This document shows, piece after piece, positions 54,554 to 64,000 of a DNA stretch of 64,000 nucleotides. Position 1 is the first letter of the stretch; each line of letters starts with the position of its first letter. The DNA comes from Aradus depressus (Eukaryota > Arthropoda > Insecta > Hemiptera > Aradidae): assembly GCA_963662175.1 (NCBI GenBank), contig OY759217.1, positions 11,410,562-11,474,561 of the forward strand. Reading direction: 5' to 3'. Made by a program: the position numbers and the translations under genes. Under the pieces are notes generated by a model. That model had not been told where the DNA came from. It searched no databases and worked only from the letters and a program-made list of their open reading frames with translations.

Positions 54554-54918
54554 TGGCAAATTGCAATAACCAGTTAAGTGACATTTAAAAAAAAAATGAG
54601 ATTTTCTGATAAAAATGTGTATTTTGATCTAAATTTTCATTTCCCACATGAGTCCATTGTTTAAATTGATATTTATGACTGTGATTTCAGGAAAACCGAA
54701 TCAGTTAACTGGAATTATTTTGTAATAACCAGTTAACTGTCATATATTATATTATAAACGAATATTATAAAGGAACATTTATATTATAAACGAATTTCTG
54801 TACATCAACTTGAACATTTATATATCAAATATTACAATAAATTATATGTCATATACTTTAAACATGAATATCTCGAAATCAGGTTCGTGTCAGTTAACTG
54901 GTTATTGCAATTTGCCAC
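54554..54918. mobile_element. MITE with about 31-bp inverted termini, 365 bp
   Basis: Left terminus GTGGCAAATTGCAATAACCA then GTTAAGTGACA; right terminus is its complement with one or two differences. CCAGTTAACTG motifs recur inside. It splits a family A phrase (GGCTGAAAACAAATA ... AATAGATGTCGTTCTTATG). The target duplication is unclear. Confidence 0.8.
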
Positions 54919-54919
54919 T

Positions 54920-55255
54920 GAAATAGATGTCGTTCTTATGAATTATCGTGTTTACCGACGCACATACGTACATGATTTATGTTTTCATTATTATTATTTT
55001 TTTTTTTACAATATTTTCCTTTACTAATGTCCTAATAATTAAGATAAATTTTCGTCCCGAAGACCAACATGACAATACCTACCCTCATAGATGCTGGTTG
55101 TTGCACCCTAGCAACAGTTGGGTATTACTATCCTTTTCTAACGATGAAATCGATTCTATTATAAAAACGTGCTCTATTCAAATATTTTCAATTGAGCAAT
55201 AACAAATAATTGACAATCGATCAGCAAGTCTCATATTAAGCAAATATAATCATCA
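54920..55255. other. Unassigned stretch
   Basis: Nothing recognised; the frame 54948-55202 has no domain. Confidence 0.35.
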
Positions 55256-55499
55256 TGGTAAAATAAACTTAAGCACGCCGTCCTTCGAATGGGACGTTAA
55301 GCGATGGTCCCGAGCTTGTACGATGTCAGGTACTCGTTAAAGACCCCTGCCCTAGTAGAATAAAAATTTAGGGTAGGCAAAATTTAGGACTCCCACAGTA
55401 GAGTCGGGCTCATATCCACCCAGAGTGAGGAAAGAGCGCTCTGGTAGTGGGCGATATGACCTCATAGTTAAAGCCCGGGCACGAGTCATAATAACTAAA
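55256..55499 (+). mobile_element. SINE-1, head-truncated copy
   Basis: Begins at GGTAAAATAAACTTAAGCAC and runs to CACGAGTCATAATAACTA; low divergence. Confidence 0.88.
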
Positions 55500-55544
55500 A
55501 AGCCAGGGATGGAATTCCAAAAACATCCTCAAAAAAAAAAACAA

Positions 55545-55735
55545 AAAAAACTCTAACTGCTGTTGTAACGAATGTATCGACACACAATGTACGATTACGA
55601 TTCCGAAGCTTATATTTAAGTCAACTAGATTTTTAGCTCAAACGGTTTGGTTTTGGAGGGAGAGCGAAAAACCTAATTGATTAATTCATTGCGGGGAAGT
55701 ACATAGCCGGTGATTCAACAGAAACTTTTTTTTAT
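55545..55735 (+). repeat. Family A dispersed repeat, terminal piece
   Basis: CTGCTGTTGTAACGAATGTA, GGAGGGAGAGCGAAAAACCT and GCCGGTGATTCAACAG. Confidence 0.75.
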
Positions 55736-55836
55736 TTGAATTTGTAATTTTCCGCAATAGAGAAGTTAAATACATGGATTTGCTGTGGTTTTGGTTGTGA
55801 TTAAGACAAAATTGTCCCTTAAAAGACGCTTCGCTG

Positions 55837-56146
55837 TAGTTATTTATTATGACTCATGTCCGGGCCTTAACCACAAGGTCATATCACATACTACCCGAGG
55901 GCTCTTTCGTCACTCTGATGGACATGAGCCCGACTCTACTGTGGGAGTCCTAAATTATGACTCATACATTTTTATTCAACTATGGTGGGGGCCTTCAACG
56001 AGTACCTGATATCGTACACGCTCTGGACCATCGCTTAACGTTACATCTGAAGGATGGCGTGCTTAAGTTTATTTTTATTCCCAGATAAAGGTTTTGAACC
56101 CGCGATCTTGAGCTCAGTAAGCAAGCACGCATACCCCTGGCGCCCT
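55837..56146 (-). mobile_element. SINE-1 copy, diverged
   Basis: TATTATGACTCATGTCCGGG to the CGCATACCCCTGGCGCCCT head; part of the A box is deleted. Confidence 0.85.
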
Positions 56147-56289
56147 TAGTTTCACTGTTTGTATTATTATTATTAAAAGATAATTTTATTATAAAATGAC
56201 CTTGGAGTTAGTACCATTACCTATTAGGTTTTTCTATTTAAATCTTCTATTCCATGACTAGCTGTATATTTTTCTATTTCAAAGCAATA

Positions 56290-56319
56290 AAGTTCCTTTT
56301 AGTTGATTAATTCGGGGGG

Positions 56320-56350
<31 letters not shown>

Positions 56351-56400
56351 TTCATTCCCAGTGATTTATCGGCCATTTTTTTTTTTACTTTGTTTAAAAT
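56290..56400 (+). repeat. Family A end with a G28 tract
   Basis: TTAATTCG, then G28 (56314-56341), then a CCCAGTGATTTATCGGCC-like end; the homopolymer sits where other copies read TGCTGGGGAAG. Confidence 0.65.
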
Positions 56401-56430
56401 ATCTCTCACATACTTAGACCGAAGTTGGAC

Positions 56431-56690
56431 AAAATAAGAGACATCACTTCTCTGGGGTCAATAAAATAAAGTGAACCCAAAATTGACCTACTATCTAACT
56501 TGTAACACTGAGCTCATTTTGTATTTCTCACTGAGTGGTCACCTGATTTACCTGTGTAACAAAATAAGAGACATCACTTCCCTGGGGTCAATAAAATAAA
56601 GTGAACCCAAAATTGACCTACTATCTAACTTGTAACACTGAGCTCATTTTGTATTTTTTACTGAGTGGCCATCTGATTTGCCTGTGTAAC
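56431..56690 (+). repeat. Tandem duplication, two 130-bp units
   Basis: AAAATAAGAGACATCACTTC begins at 56431 and 56561. The units differ at only a few positions. Confidence 0.93.
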
Positions 56691-56699
56691 AATTTTGCT

Positions 56700-57270
56700 T
56701 TTAGCCAGATGGGCTTTATTAGTGCAGAGATAATCTGGTGAATGTTTAATGCGGCTGTCAAGGACAGATCGATATGATCCCATCATTTCATAGTATATCT
56801 ATATACTATATATATATATATATATATATCTGTCTTTCTATATACTATATTATTATATAGTTTATCATAATTATGGATTGATCTTTCTGAAAGATCAAAT
56901 TTTAGTTGTGGATAGCAATAAAGTTTTATTCTCTGACCATTTGTAAAACTATTTAGATAAATTACACTGATTAGTCAGTGAATGTTTCATGTTTCTTCAT
57001 GAAATATAAGTTTGTTGCATGCTTCAACTCATTGAAGAAACATTTTTCATGCCTAGTAACTGCTTCTTACTTTTATATACTTTAGTTATTACTCTAAAAG
57101 TTACTAATCTGATTGCCTTCGCATTTTTACAACTTTTTTTTTCTCTTAAGCTATAGTGGAACTTATTCTTAGGTTTTCTATTGTCATGTAACTGTATTTA
57201 TTTATTTTGAGCCTGTAAGAAAATTGATAATTATAATTAAATATAACTAATTTTTAGAAATATTTCTCGT
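56700..57270. other. Unassigned AT-rich stretch
   Basis: TA microsatellite near 56795-56830. No gene signal. Confidence 0.35.
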
Positions 57271-57274
57271 TTGT

Positions 57275-57550
57275 TAGTTAGTATTGTGGCTGATACCCGG
57301 GCTTTAACTGCTAGGTCATATCGCCTACTCTGGTAGACATGAGCTCGATTTTACAGGAGTACTAAATTTAACAAGTACCTGACATCGTACAGTCTCGGGA
57401 TCATCGCTTAACGTTCCATCCGAAGGATGGCGTGCTCAAAGTTTTTTTTTTCACCTCCCAGATAAAAAACTCAAGTGCCTCGGGCAAGTTTACAACCCAC
57501 AATCTTGAGCTCAGTAGGTTACCACGCTACCCCTGAGCTAACGGCGCCCT
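57275..57550 (-). mobile_element. SINE-1 copy with about 10-bp target duplication
   Basis: GATACCCGGGCTTTAACTGC to GAGCTAACGGCGCCCTC. TTCTCGTTTG flanks it on both sides (57262-57271 and after 57554). Internal deletion of the GGTAGGG block. Confidence 0.85.
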
Positions 57551-57852
57551 CAAATTCTCGTTTGCTCATCAATTTCTTGTTAACTGTAAAGGTTAGACTG
57601 TCGTTTCTTCAAAGAATACAGAGTAAGTGCGGCTTGGGTTTTATACCGAAAAACAAATCAAAAAAATGTTCGGAATAAAACTTTTCTGAAAGTGGAATTT
57701 TGGAGAAAAATTAGACATTCAGTGTTTACTTTCAATTCATCAAAACAAAAAACAAAAATTAATACGGCTCTGAGAATACTCTGTACATACCAATGTGTTC
57801 TACATTTTTTTCGGTACGCTATCGATGCCGCGCTTACTGTATATTTAAAAGT

Positions 57853-57951
57853 GAATACAAATTTAGGGTAAGCAAAATTTAGGACTCCTATGGTAGAGTC
57901 GGGCCCATATCCCCTAGAGCGATTAAAGAGCGCTCTGGTATTAGGCGATAT
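57853..57951 (+). mobile_element. SINE-1 tail fragment
   Basis: GCAAAATTTAGGACTCCTAT to CTGGTATTAGGCGATATCGG. Confidence 0.8.
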
Positions 57952-58139
57952 CGGCTGATCAGATGATTTCTAATAAGTGTTGAACACCGATAATGGTTAG
58001 TTGTGTTTAGAGATGTGAGTAACAGTTGAAGGGACGTTATTGTTTCGCATAAATGGCGAACTAATTCTAGATATTCGAATTCACACATTATTTATTATAT
58101 TTTTAGGGCTTTTGTGTGATAATATGAACAAAAAAAAAA

Positions 58140-58558
58140 GACTCCTGGTTATATTCTAAGCCATTGTAAAACTCTAGAAAGCAAGAGGTTTTACTGCTCT
58201 GGGTCTGCCGTAACGGAACCGAAGCAGGTAATGGAGGGAACCTGCAGCAGAATCCTGGACTTTATTAAAGGTACAGGGCTGCTGTAGGGACCAACACACA
58301 CAGGGCACACAATAGGCCGCGGTGACACCATGAGCCCTCCAAAAAAAAAGACTCCTGGTTATATTGTAAGCCATTGTAAAACTCTAGAAAGCAAGAGGTT
58401 TTACTGCTCTGGGTCTGCCGTAACGGAACCGAAGCAGGTAATGGAGGGAACCTGCAGCAGAATCCTGGACTTTATTAAAGATACAGGGCTGCTGTAGGGA
58501 CCAACACACACAGGGCACACAATAGGCCGCGGTGACACCATGAGCCCTCCAAAAAAAA
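58140..58558 (+). repeat. Two nearly identical 210-bp units, each ending in A9, strongly self-complementary
   Basis: Units start GACTCCTGGTTATATT at 58140 and 58350 and end GCCCTCC followed by A9. The two differ at about two positions. Each has a chain of hairpins. In the first unit: GTAAAACTCT with AGAGGTTTTAC (58166-58194); GCAGGT with ACCTGC (58224-58245); and a long one, CAGCAG-CCTG-CTTT against AAAG-CAGG-CTGCTG (58245-58284). It looks like a retroposed or duplicated structured RNA, but I do not recognise the RNA. The minus-strand frames here are by-products. Confidence 0.75.
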
Positions 58559-58855
58559 ATTATAGTATGAAGATATTGATGAAATGAGTACATTTTTTAA
58601 GTAGTACTCAAGTGGTAGAGTTAGGAACTACATTATCTCACCGTCAATATTTATTTTTAAAAAAAAGTTTTTAATATCCAGTCAGTATAATGTAATGAAT
58701 GAGATTCGAAATCATGAAATGGTCGAATTTTCATGACTCAATGCAGTGACACGCAGAAACCATATTTCAGAAAATTATATTTATTAATTAATACATCAAC
58801 GCAATGTTCTGTATATGGCTTTCAATGTATAACCTAATGATACTTGTTGTTTCAG

Positions 58856-58994
58856 GTCAAGGTAGCGGAAAGCTGACGATCGTGCGACGTTCGAGCGGCA
58901 AGAAACACGATGATTCGTCGAGTCATGAGTCGAGCGAGACGGAATCCATCCCAGTGGTGGACGCTCCAGATGCCTGTGACAAGGCTGCCACACG
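58856..58994 (+). CDS. PDE1-family phosphodiesterase, middle N-terminal exon
   Basis: Seen: acceptor TTGTTTCAG before 58856 and donor GTATGT after 58994. The 139-bp exon starts with two bases that complete a Gly codon with the G left by the exon at 38877, encodes 45 residues, and leaves two bases that join with the A at 61505 to make Arg. The peptide starts QGSGKLTIVRRSSGKKHDD, continues through a Ser/Glu-rich linker, and ends DACDKAAT. The basic LTIVRRSSGKK patch is a plausible phosphorylation or calmodulin-interaction segment (inference). The CDKAATR-LRSIL junction across the next intron resembles the start of the conserved N-terminal domain in insect PDE1 proteins (family knowledge). It sits 19.9 kb from the previous exon and 2.5 kb from the next. 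Confidence 0.7.
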
Positions 58995-59059
58995 GTATGT
59001 ATAATCTACTCACACCATACTCATAGAATATTGTTATTTGTTACCTTCCGACATTCCAA

Positions 59060-59640
59060 CACAGAATTTCATTGGATATATATCAAAAACTCTAATAACT
59101 GCCGTTGTAATGAATGTGTCAACACAAAATTTCATATTTGAATTCAAAACCCCATAAGAAAGACACTTATTAAATTTCAGTGCAATCGACACTTCCGGAA
59201 GGGAAGGGGCTGAACTCAAAATCCCCAATAACTGCCGATGTTATGAATGTAACGACATGAAATTTCATATTTGAAGTCAAAACCTAACTTTCAAGGATTT
59301 CGGGCGAAGGAAAGGGAGGTTCAGGGGAGGGTGTTAAAAAAAAAATTCAAAAGCCCTAATAACTACCGATGTAATGAATTTATCGATACAAAATTTAGTA
59401 TGAGGATTTAGGAGCCCCTATGTAAGTCCTGTTGAATATTAGCGCAAACGGTCGACTGGTTTTGGAGGGGGAGCCAAAACAGAATTATGATTAATTTGTT
59501 CTGGGAAATGATGAGGGACTGATTCACCGACTTTTTTTTTCATTTTTGGAATCAGGAGGTCGGAAAACATGAAATTTCTTTGTAAACACAGCAAATTTCT
59601 GACCAATTACATAACTTTCCCTATACTTCATGTATCTGGG
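59060..59640 (+). repeat. Family A dispersed repeat, reference copy
   Basis: Three clear modules begin AATAACTGCCGTTGTAATGA (59094), AATAACTGCCGATGTTATGA (59228) and AATAACTACCGATGTAATGA (59359), 131-134 bp apart. Each carries a TCGACA/TCGATACAAAATTT-like phrase, a CATAAG...GAC phrase and a purine-rich GGGAAGGGG block. They are followed by the terminal block GGTTTTGGAGGGGGAGCCAA, CTGATTCACCGAC, and a reversed end (GGTCGGAAAACATGAAATTT). No coding potential; the class is unknown. Confidence 0.85.
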
Positions 59641-59974
59641 AAAGTAATAAATGTATCTATACATATAAGTAAGGAGTATAAAAATAAATAAATTAAAAAT
59701 AGAAAGAACAGATTACATAAAAGAAGAAGTAGACTGTAAAAGAAGGGGAGGATCCCCAGTCAAGGTTTGGAATAAGATTAATTTAAGGAAAACTGAAATA
59801 ATAAAGGGCTAAACAGAAATAAGTGAGAAAACAATATATATAGTTTTCTAATTTATTATATATATATGTATATATTATTTTATATTAAAATAAAAATAAA
59901 TAATAAAATTAATAATTAGGTAATTGAATTAATAAAATTAATAATAGTTAAAACAACGAGAATAAATAATAAAT

Positions 59975-60640
59975 ATTATTTCTTGTAGAAATTATACAGC
60001 TCGTCTTCTACTAAATTTTGATTTCTAAAATGAAAGTTCAAGACGTGCAATTTTGAAGAAAGTGCACTTATTTTAAAAAATTTCAATTAAAAAAATGTTC
60101 ATTTGGATTTCTTCTAAATTTACTAAAGAGATGCGATATTGTTTTTCTACATTTTTCAAAATTGATAAATCTAATTCAAAGGTATAAATTATCTTACTGG
60201 GTTAGCAGGGAAATGAATAGAATAGAATAAGAGAACAAAAATTTGGGTTTATTTACTTAAATCTACATTATAAATTTGTTAACTAAATAATGAAAAATAA
60301 AAAACATGAAATTAATTTTTAAAAAGAAATTTTATAAACTAATTACTTAAAACTATATCAAATGTTATTTTGGGCATATATATTATGTACATATAAGTAA
60401 ATAAAATTACCTCCTTTGCTCATCTTACTCTCCAATTAAAACTCCAATTAATCACAAAAATTTCACACCTACTTGGTTCACCACATCTTAAGCCTAAAAC
60501 TTTTCTCACTACTAGACTGTCCACTTTCACATCTCATCTTACCTCCACAACCCAACTGTTCCACTCTATTAAAAACAACTGATCGTCGTCTTTTGTTCTC
60601 CACTCGTTGGTTCGTTTTAAAACAAAATGCGACTTCATAT
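59975..60640 (+). repeat. Family C dispersed repeat
   Basis: Same order of blocks as 15042-15660, including TTATCTTACTGGGTTAGCAG and AACAAAATGCGACT near the end. Confidence 0.75.
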
Positions 60641-60644
60641 ATTT

Positions 60645-61504
60645 ATTCACTCATTAAGTCACTGTTTTTATACTAATCAATATCATTCTTTTTATATTTT
60701 TTTAATAATTACAATGTGTGTAATTTTATACATCACAATATATACCTATAGATAAATGAATTAAAAAAAAAAAAATAAAAATAAATACAAAGATAGTAAA
60801 AAATGATGTTGAAGAGCTCATCGCTCATACGGAGGATGAGGAATGAAAGGCTAATCAGAGAGAGAAAATTGTTTGAGATTTATAGGAAAATATGAACTAT
60901 AAAATTGAATTTGCTAGCCTTAGAGGAATAGACGGCGGTTTTCACCGAAAGGTATGACAACAGGAATAGAGATAGTTTACAGAATTAGAAGGTACTGGAA
61001 AAGTAGAGATTTAAATGAATTGATTGTAGGAACAGCGATTCTGGAGTGGGAGAGAGTTCCAGAGGGAGTTAGTCTGGATTAGGAAGGAGTTGTAGTAGGT
61101 TGTTGTCCCATGGGAAGAGAGGAGGAACGGGAGTCTGGTGACTTTCTGGATATGGGATTTAAATTGGAACATTTTGGAAGATATAGAAGGGCCTTTTGTG
61201 AAGATACGATTTGATAAAGGAAGGAACCTAGAAAATATTAGGGAGGAAAAGCCATTTTAAACCGGTATAAGAACTATTCATAGTCTCTAGGGAGCCAGAA
61301 GATGAATCTTAAAAAGGAATTCATGTTGAGCTCACCAGAGAGCCCTCCATACGCGAGTCAAGCATAAATAAATTAGAGGACAACCTTGACCTAAAGCTTA
61401 CGAAAAACACTAAATTATGCATATTTTCTGCATATAATTTTGTACAAATTTAATGACATGTTCAATTTATTTTTATCATTAATTATTTTTAATTTTTTTT
61501 TCAG
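60645..61504. other. Intron end with nothing recognised
   Basis: Purine-rich stretch with no repeat family identified. The polypyrimidine tract precedes 61505. Confidence 0.4.
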
Positions 61505-61621
61505 ATTACGTTCCATATTGCATGAGAGCCAACATGGTAACAGTGTTCCTGTGGACGTTTTAAGTAAAAACCTTAGGTTCGCAATAAAAGTTCTTGAGAC
61601 TGTTTATTTGGATGAAACCAA
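61505..61621 (+). CDS. PDE1-family phosphodiesterase, exon of the conserved N-terminal domain
   Basis: Seen: acceptor TTTTTTTTCAG before 61505 and donor GTAAGT after 61621. The 117-bp exon encodes LRSILHESQHG, then VDVLSKNLRFAIKVLETVYL and DET, and leaves two bases (AA) for the next codon, probably Lys. Known: Ca2+/calmodulin-stimulated phosphodiesterases, which hydrolyse cAMP and cGMP, carry an N-terminal domain with the pattern LR..L.....V.V..L..NL..A..VLE.VY.DET just before the HD-type catalytic domain. The match in spacing and in the VYLDET end is close. The catalytic domain (HN..H metal-binding motifs) is not in this window and should lie downstream. Reading frame, splice signals and homology agree, so this is the best-supported coding exon here. 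Confidence 0.82.
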
Positions 61622-62054
61622 GTAAGTAATTACTTTTTTATATTATTATTTTATATTACATTATATTATTATGTAATTATTATTTTATATTTATACATGT
61701 ACATACATATTTATTATTTTTGTCTGATTTATATCCAAATAGTTTTCATGTTGATAGGTCTACGGTGAAAATATATTACTCTACGATCTGTCTGTTCTCT
61801 AGTTTTTAATGAAGAAATACTCTTTTTTAAATTATTATCTTATGCACACATTGTTAATAAATTAATTACTTTTTCGTTGATGTGTGTATAGTTGGAATCA
61901 ATATGGTTTAGGGATCAAAATGAAAGAATATATTAATATTTCAAAGCGTGTACATATTGAAATGACTAAATAGGGAAACATACGAGAGAGCTTGGAATAG
62001 AACTGATGTAGTCTACTTTTGTATAAAATATAAACAACTTTTATTTATTTTTTA

Positions 62055-62310
62055 AAAATATTTATTTAGTCATTACTATAAAAGAAAATGAAAAACCAGC
62101 AGATGGACTGACAAACATGAAAATGGGAGAGAAAAGAATATATGAAAGATAAAAAAACCCAGAGTGATGTCCACAGGGACAATAATGGTTCCATCGTGGC
62201 ATCCCTTGTCAACAGGAGTCTCTGTGCCAAACTCTCTTTAATCTTCTTGGAGATTTGAAAAATAAATTTTGATTTAAAATGTTGCATACTTCCAAATTGG
62301 CGTGTAACTT
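62055..62310 (-). mobile_element. LINE 3' tail (same family as 34590-34900)
   Basis: AACCAGCAGATGGACTGACA, AAAAACCCAGAGTGATG and TGCCAAACTCTCTTTAATCT correspond to the tail blocks at 34650-34820. Confidence 0.7.
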
Positions 62311-62465
62311 GATTGTTTTCATAATTTCGTATAGTTGTATTTTTCCCGAAATAAAATCCAAAAATTTTGGATTTGTTCTTTAATATAGATAAGTACAATA
62401 CAAATATAATATAAAAAAACAATTTATTTTTCTCCAAAAATATATCTTATATTTTAATTTTAGTT

Positions 62466-62728
62466 CACTGAAAAGTAGAAAATAAACTTTTTTTTCTGCA
62501 GGCGATTGTTGTTGTTTGGGAATATAAATTAAAAAAATAAATTTCGACATAATATAAGATGTCGCATTTTATGTCGCAGAGACAGTAGTCAGGTTATATA
62601 GATCATCAATGCAACATAAAATGTGTCTCCTTATATTATGTCGCATTTTTTTTTTTTAGTCTATTATTCATATTCCCACTCAACACCGATCGTTGCAGAA
62701 GGAAAATTTTATTTTCTACTTTTCAGTG
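62466..62728. mobile_element. MITE with terminal inverted repeats of about 115 bp, 263 bp
   Basis: CACTGAAAAGTAGAAAATAA at 62466 is mirrored by the end at 62728. Inner blocks TGGGAATAT and GCGACATAATATAAG are also mirrored. No coding content. The target duplication is uncertain. Confidence 0.85.
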
Positions 62729-62734
62729 TACTTA

Positions 62735-63350
62735 TAATTGAATATAAGGTATATTTTTGAAAAACCTGATTTTTATATTATTTTTTTAATTTCTTACTTT
62801 TTAGTTACCTGCATTTTAAACCTATCCTAGGTTTTATTTATTAGATTAATATCTATATTCTTTTTTTGGAGTTGAGGAAATCAGTCTTTGAAACGCGATA
62901 ACTCCGTGCACGTTGGTCCTATTCAAATTAGACAAAAAGTGGTCGCCAGAAAATTCATAAGGAACATTTATTTTATAATAGATGATTTTCCCATAGATCC
63001 AATCGTTTTTGTATAAATCAAGCAATGGATAGATTGGTGAACCGCTCGACTCATCTGACTGAAATTTTGATATAATGCATTATCACAGGATTGATGCATA
63101 TGTACCAAGTTTCATCCTTCTATCTTTATTGGAAGTGACTGAAAAAAAACGATCGGCAGATCTTGTCGATTTGACGTAGTATGGTCGTTATATAAAATTA
63201 AGTGTTCTAACTCACTCATCATTGTATCTCAAAAACTATCGATGCTGGAATTTTTAAATTTGGGACGGACTTTCCTCACATGAGAAATTTACGAGTAAAT
63301 ATTTTTCGAAATTCTATCTCATAGGGCGTTCATTTGTGGCGAGTAGTAAC
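62735..63350. other. Unassigned stretch
   Basis: GAAACGCGATAACTCC near 62890 recalls dispersed repeats but no family was assigned. Confidence 0.35.
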
Positions 63351-63352
63351 GA

Positions 63353-63406
63353 GTTAGTTCTTTTGACTCTTGTTCGGGATTTAATATCGCCTACTACCAG
63401 AGCGCT
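63353..63406 (-). mobile_element. SINE-1 tail scrap
   Basis: AGTTCTTTTGACTCTTGTTC to ATCGCCTACTACCAGAGCGC. Confidence 0.65.
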
Positions 63407-63409
63407 AAT

Positions 63410-64000
63410 ATATATACTACCATATAAGAGAAGTTATGGCAGTGAGAAACGCCGAGCGTGTTGAGAGAATTATTCCACCTCTGCTAATGACTCAAAATTA
63501 TTAAATTTATCTGGATGTCACTAGGATCATTTTCTTAAAACATATTTCCTGGTAAGACTGAACTTTTTTTTTTTATCCGGGTAAGTGACACACCATTCTT
63601 CAAGAATTATCTAAACAGCCATGAAAATTTACTTGCGCCCAGGAGTCATGTGTCACACCCCTTCGAAGAGCTCTACTAAATTTACGAAATGTCGTTATAA
63701 ATTATCAACCTAGGCCTACTATATGCATAGAGAACGGAGTGACACCCAGCTTCTAGGACCTCAAAATTATTCAAAATGTCTACATATTTCTAGAATCATC
63801 CAACTTAAAGTTAACAAGCTGGAGAATAAATGAAATGAAAAAGCCCTTCGTTCAGAAAAAAAAAGAAAAAAACATTTGTCACTTAATAGGTTTATCTTCG
63901 TTATTCTATTCTAATTATTTTTTCATCTGGCTACAGGACGTTGTCTTAGTGAGCCAATAACAGAATCCCATTTGTGAAAATTGATTTCTCTAAAGCCACC
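63410..64000. other. Unassigned stretch to the window edge
   Basis: Nothing recognised. Confidence 0.35.

Larger units (their letters stand above)
38979..58855 (+). other. PDE1 intron, 19.9 kb, phase 1
   Basis: Starts GTACC and ends TTTCAG. It holds decayed Tc1, hAT, Harbinger, LINE, LTR-like and SINE sequences, and a 210-bp tandem duplication near its 3' end. No host exon was recognised inside it. Confidence 0.6.
58995..61504 (+). other. PDE1 intron, 2.5 kb, phase 2
   Basis: Starts GTATGT and ends TTTTTTTTCAG. It contains a long family A copy (59060-59640) and a family C copy (59975-60640). The last 860 bp have no recognised element. Confidence 0.7.
61622..64000 (+). other. PDE1 intron (5' part), continuing past the window
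   Basis: Starts GTAAGT after the conserved exon. It contains a LINE 3' tail (62055-62310), a MITE (62466-62728) and a SINE-1 scrap. No following exon was found before 64000. Confidence 0.65.

Noticed and set aside
58174..58593. Two similar minus-strand open frames containing RAHGVTAAYCVPCVCWSLQQ
   Set aside because: They are the same frame in the two 210-bp tandem units; the sequence is dominated by hairpins and no protein family fits.
1..64000. Bacterial contamination or endosymbiont transfer
   Set aside because: No prokaryotic-style operons, ribosome binding sites or long open frames; the SINEs, introns and transposons are all eukaryotic.

Overview
This is a eukaryotic nuclear window, AT-rich and packed with transposable elements. 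Almost nothing in it is exonic. Three short exons on the + strand (38877-38978, 58856-58994, 61505-61621) have canonical AG/GT borders and compatible phases (1, 2, 2). Together they read as the N-terminal part of a Ca2+/calmodulin-dependent cyclic nucleotide phosphodiesterase (PDE1 family). The last exon carries the conserved stretch that ends in VYLDET just before the catalytic region. The catalytic domain must lie to the right of the window, and any further 5' exons to the left. The window is therefore mostly introns of one gene: at least 38.9 kb upstream (if a 5' exon exists), 19.9 kb, 2.5 kb, and the start of another.

The organism is most likely an arthropod, probably an insect. The PDE1 exons look insect-like. 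The repeat set (jockey-type LINEs, Tc1, pogo, hAT, Harbinger, MULE, Helitron-like, Penelope-type motifs) fits, and several SINE copies end in CCTAA repeats, the insect telomere unit. I cannot name the species.

Layout. Positions 0-5 kb hold foldback repeats, a jockey LINE fragment and copies of a very abundant dispersed family, here called family A, built from a module of about 130 bp. Positions 5-16 kb hold the first of about 19 full or partial copies of a tRNA-derived SINE (SINE-1), several sequences with hammerhead-ribozyme-like cores, a tandem array with a modal 104-bp period, and a 93-bp-arm palindrome. A minisatellite with a 137-bp higher-order repeat fills 16.07-17.02 kb. Positions 17-25 kb hold a poly(A)-tailed element with long inverted repeats, two pogo-like transposons with TA duplications, and SINEs. 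Positions 25-38 kb hold a Helitron-like piece, a hAT element with an exact 8-bp duplication, a MULE-derived element with an exact 10-bp duplication, a SINE inserted in a 20-bp tandem repeat, a minisatellite made from the SINE tail, and a 229-bp-arm nearly perfect palindrome. Positions 39-58 kb (the 19.9-kb intron) hold LTR-like repeats, a short Harbinger derivative, a hAT C-terminal fragment, a decayed Tc1 transposase, a second tRNA-derived SINE family, LINE fragments, and an unusual 210-bp tandem duplication that looks like a structured RNA. Positions 58.9-64 kb hold the last two exons, a long family A copy and a MITE.

No intact transposase or reverse transcriptase is present; every element is fragmentary or internally deleted. 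The most useful signals are clean nested insertions with visible target duplications, recent palindromes, and repeated hammerhead-like cores.
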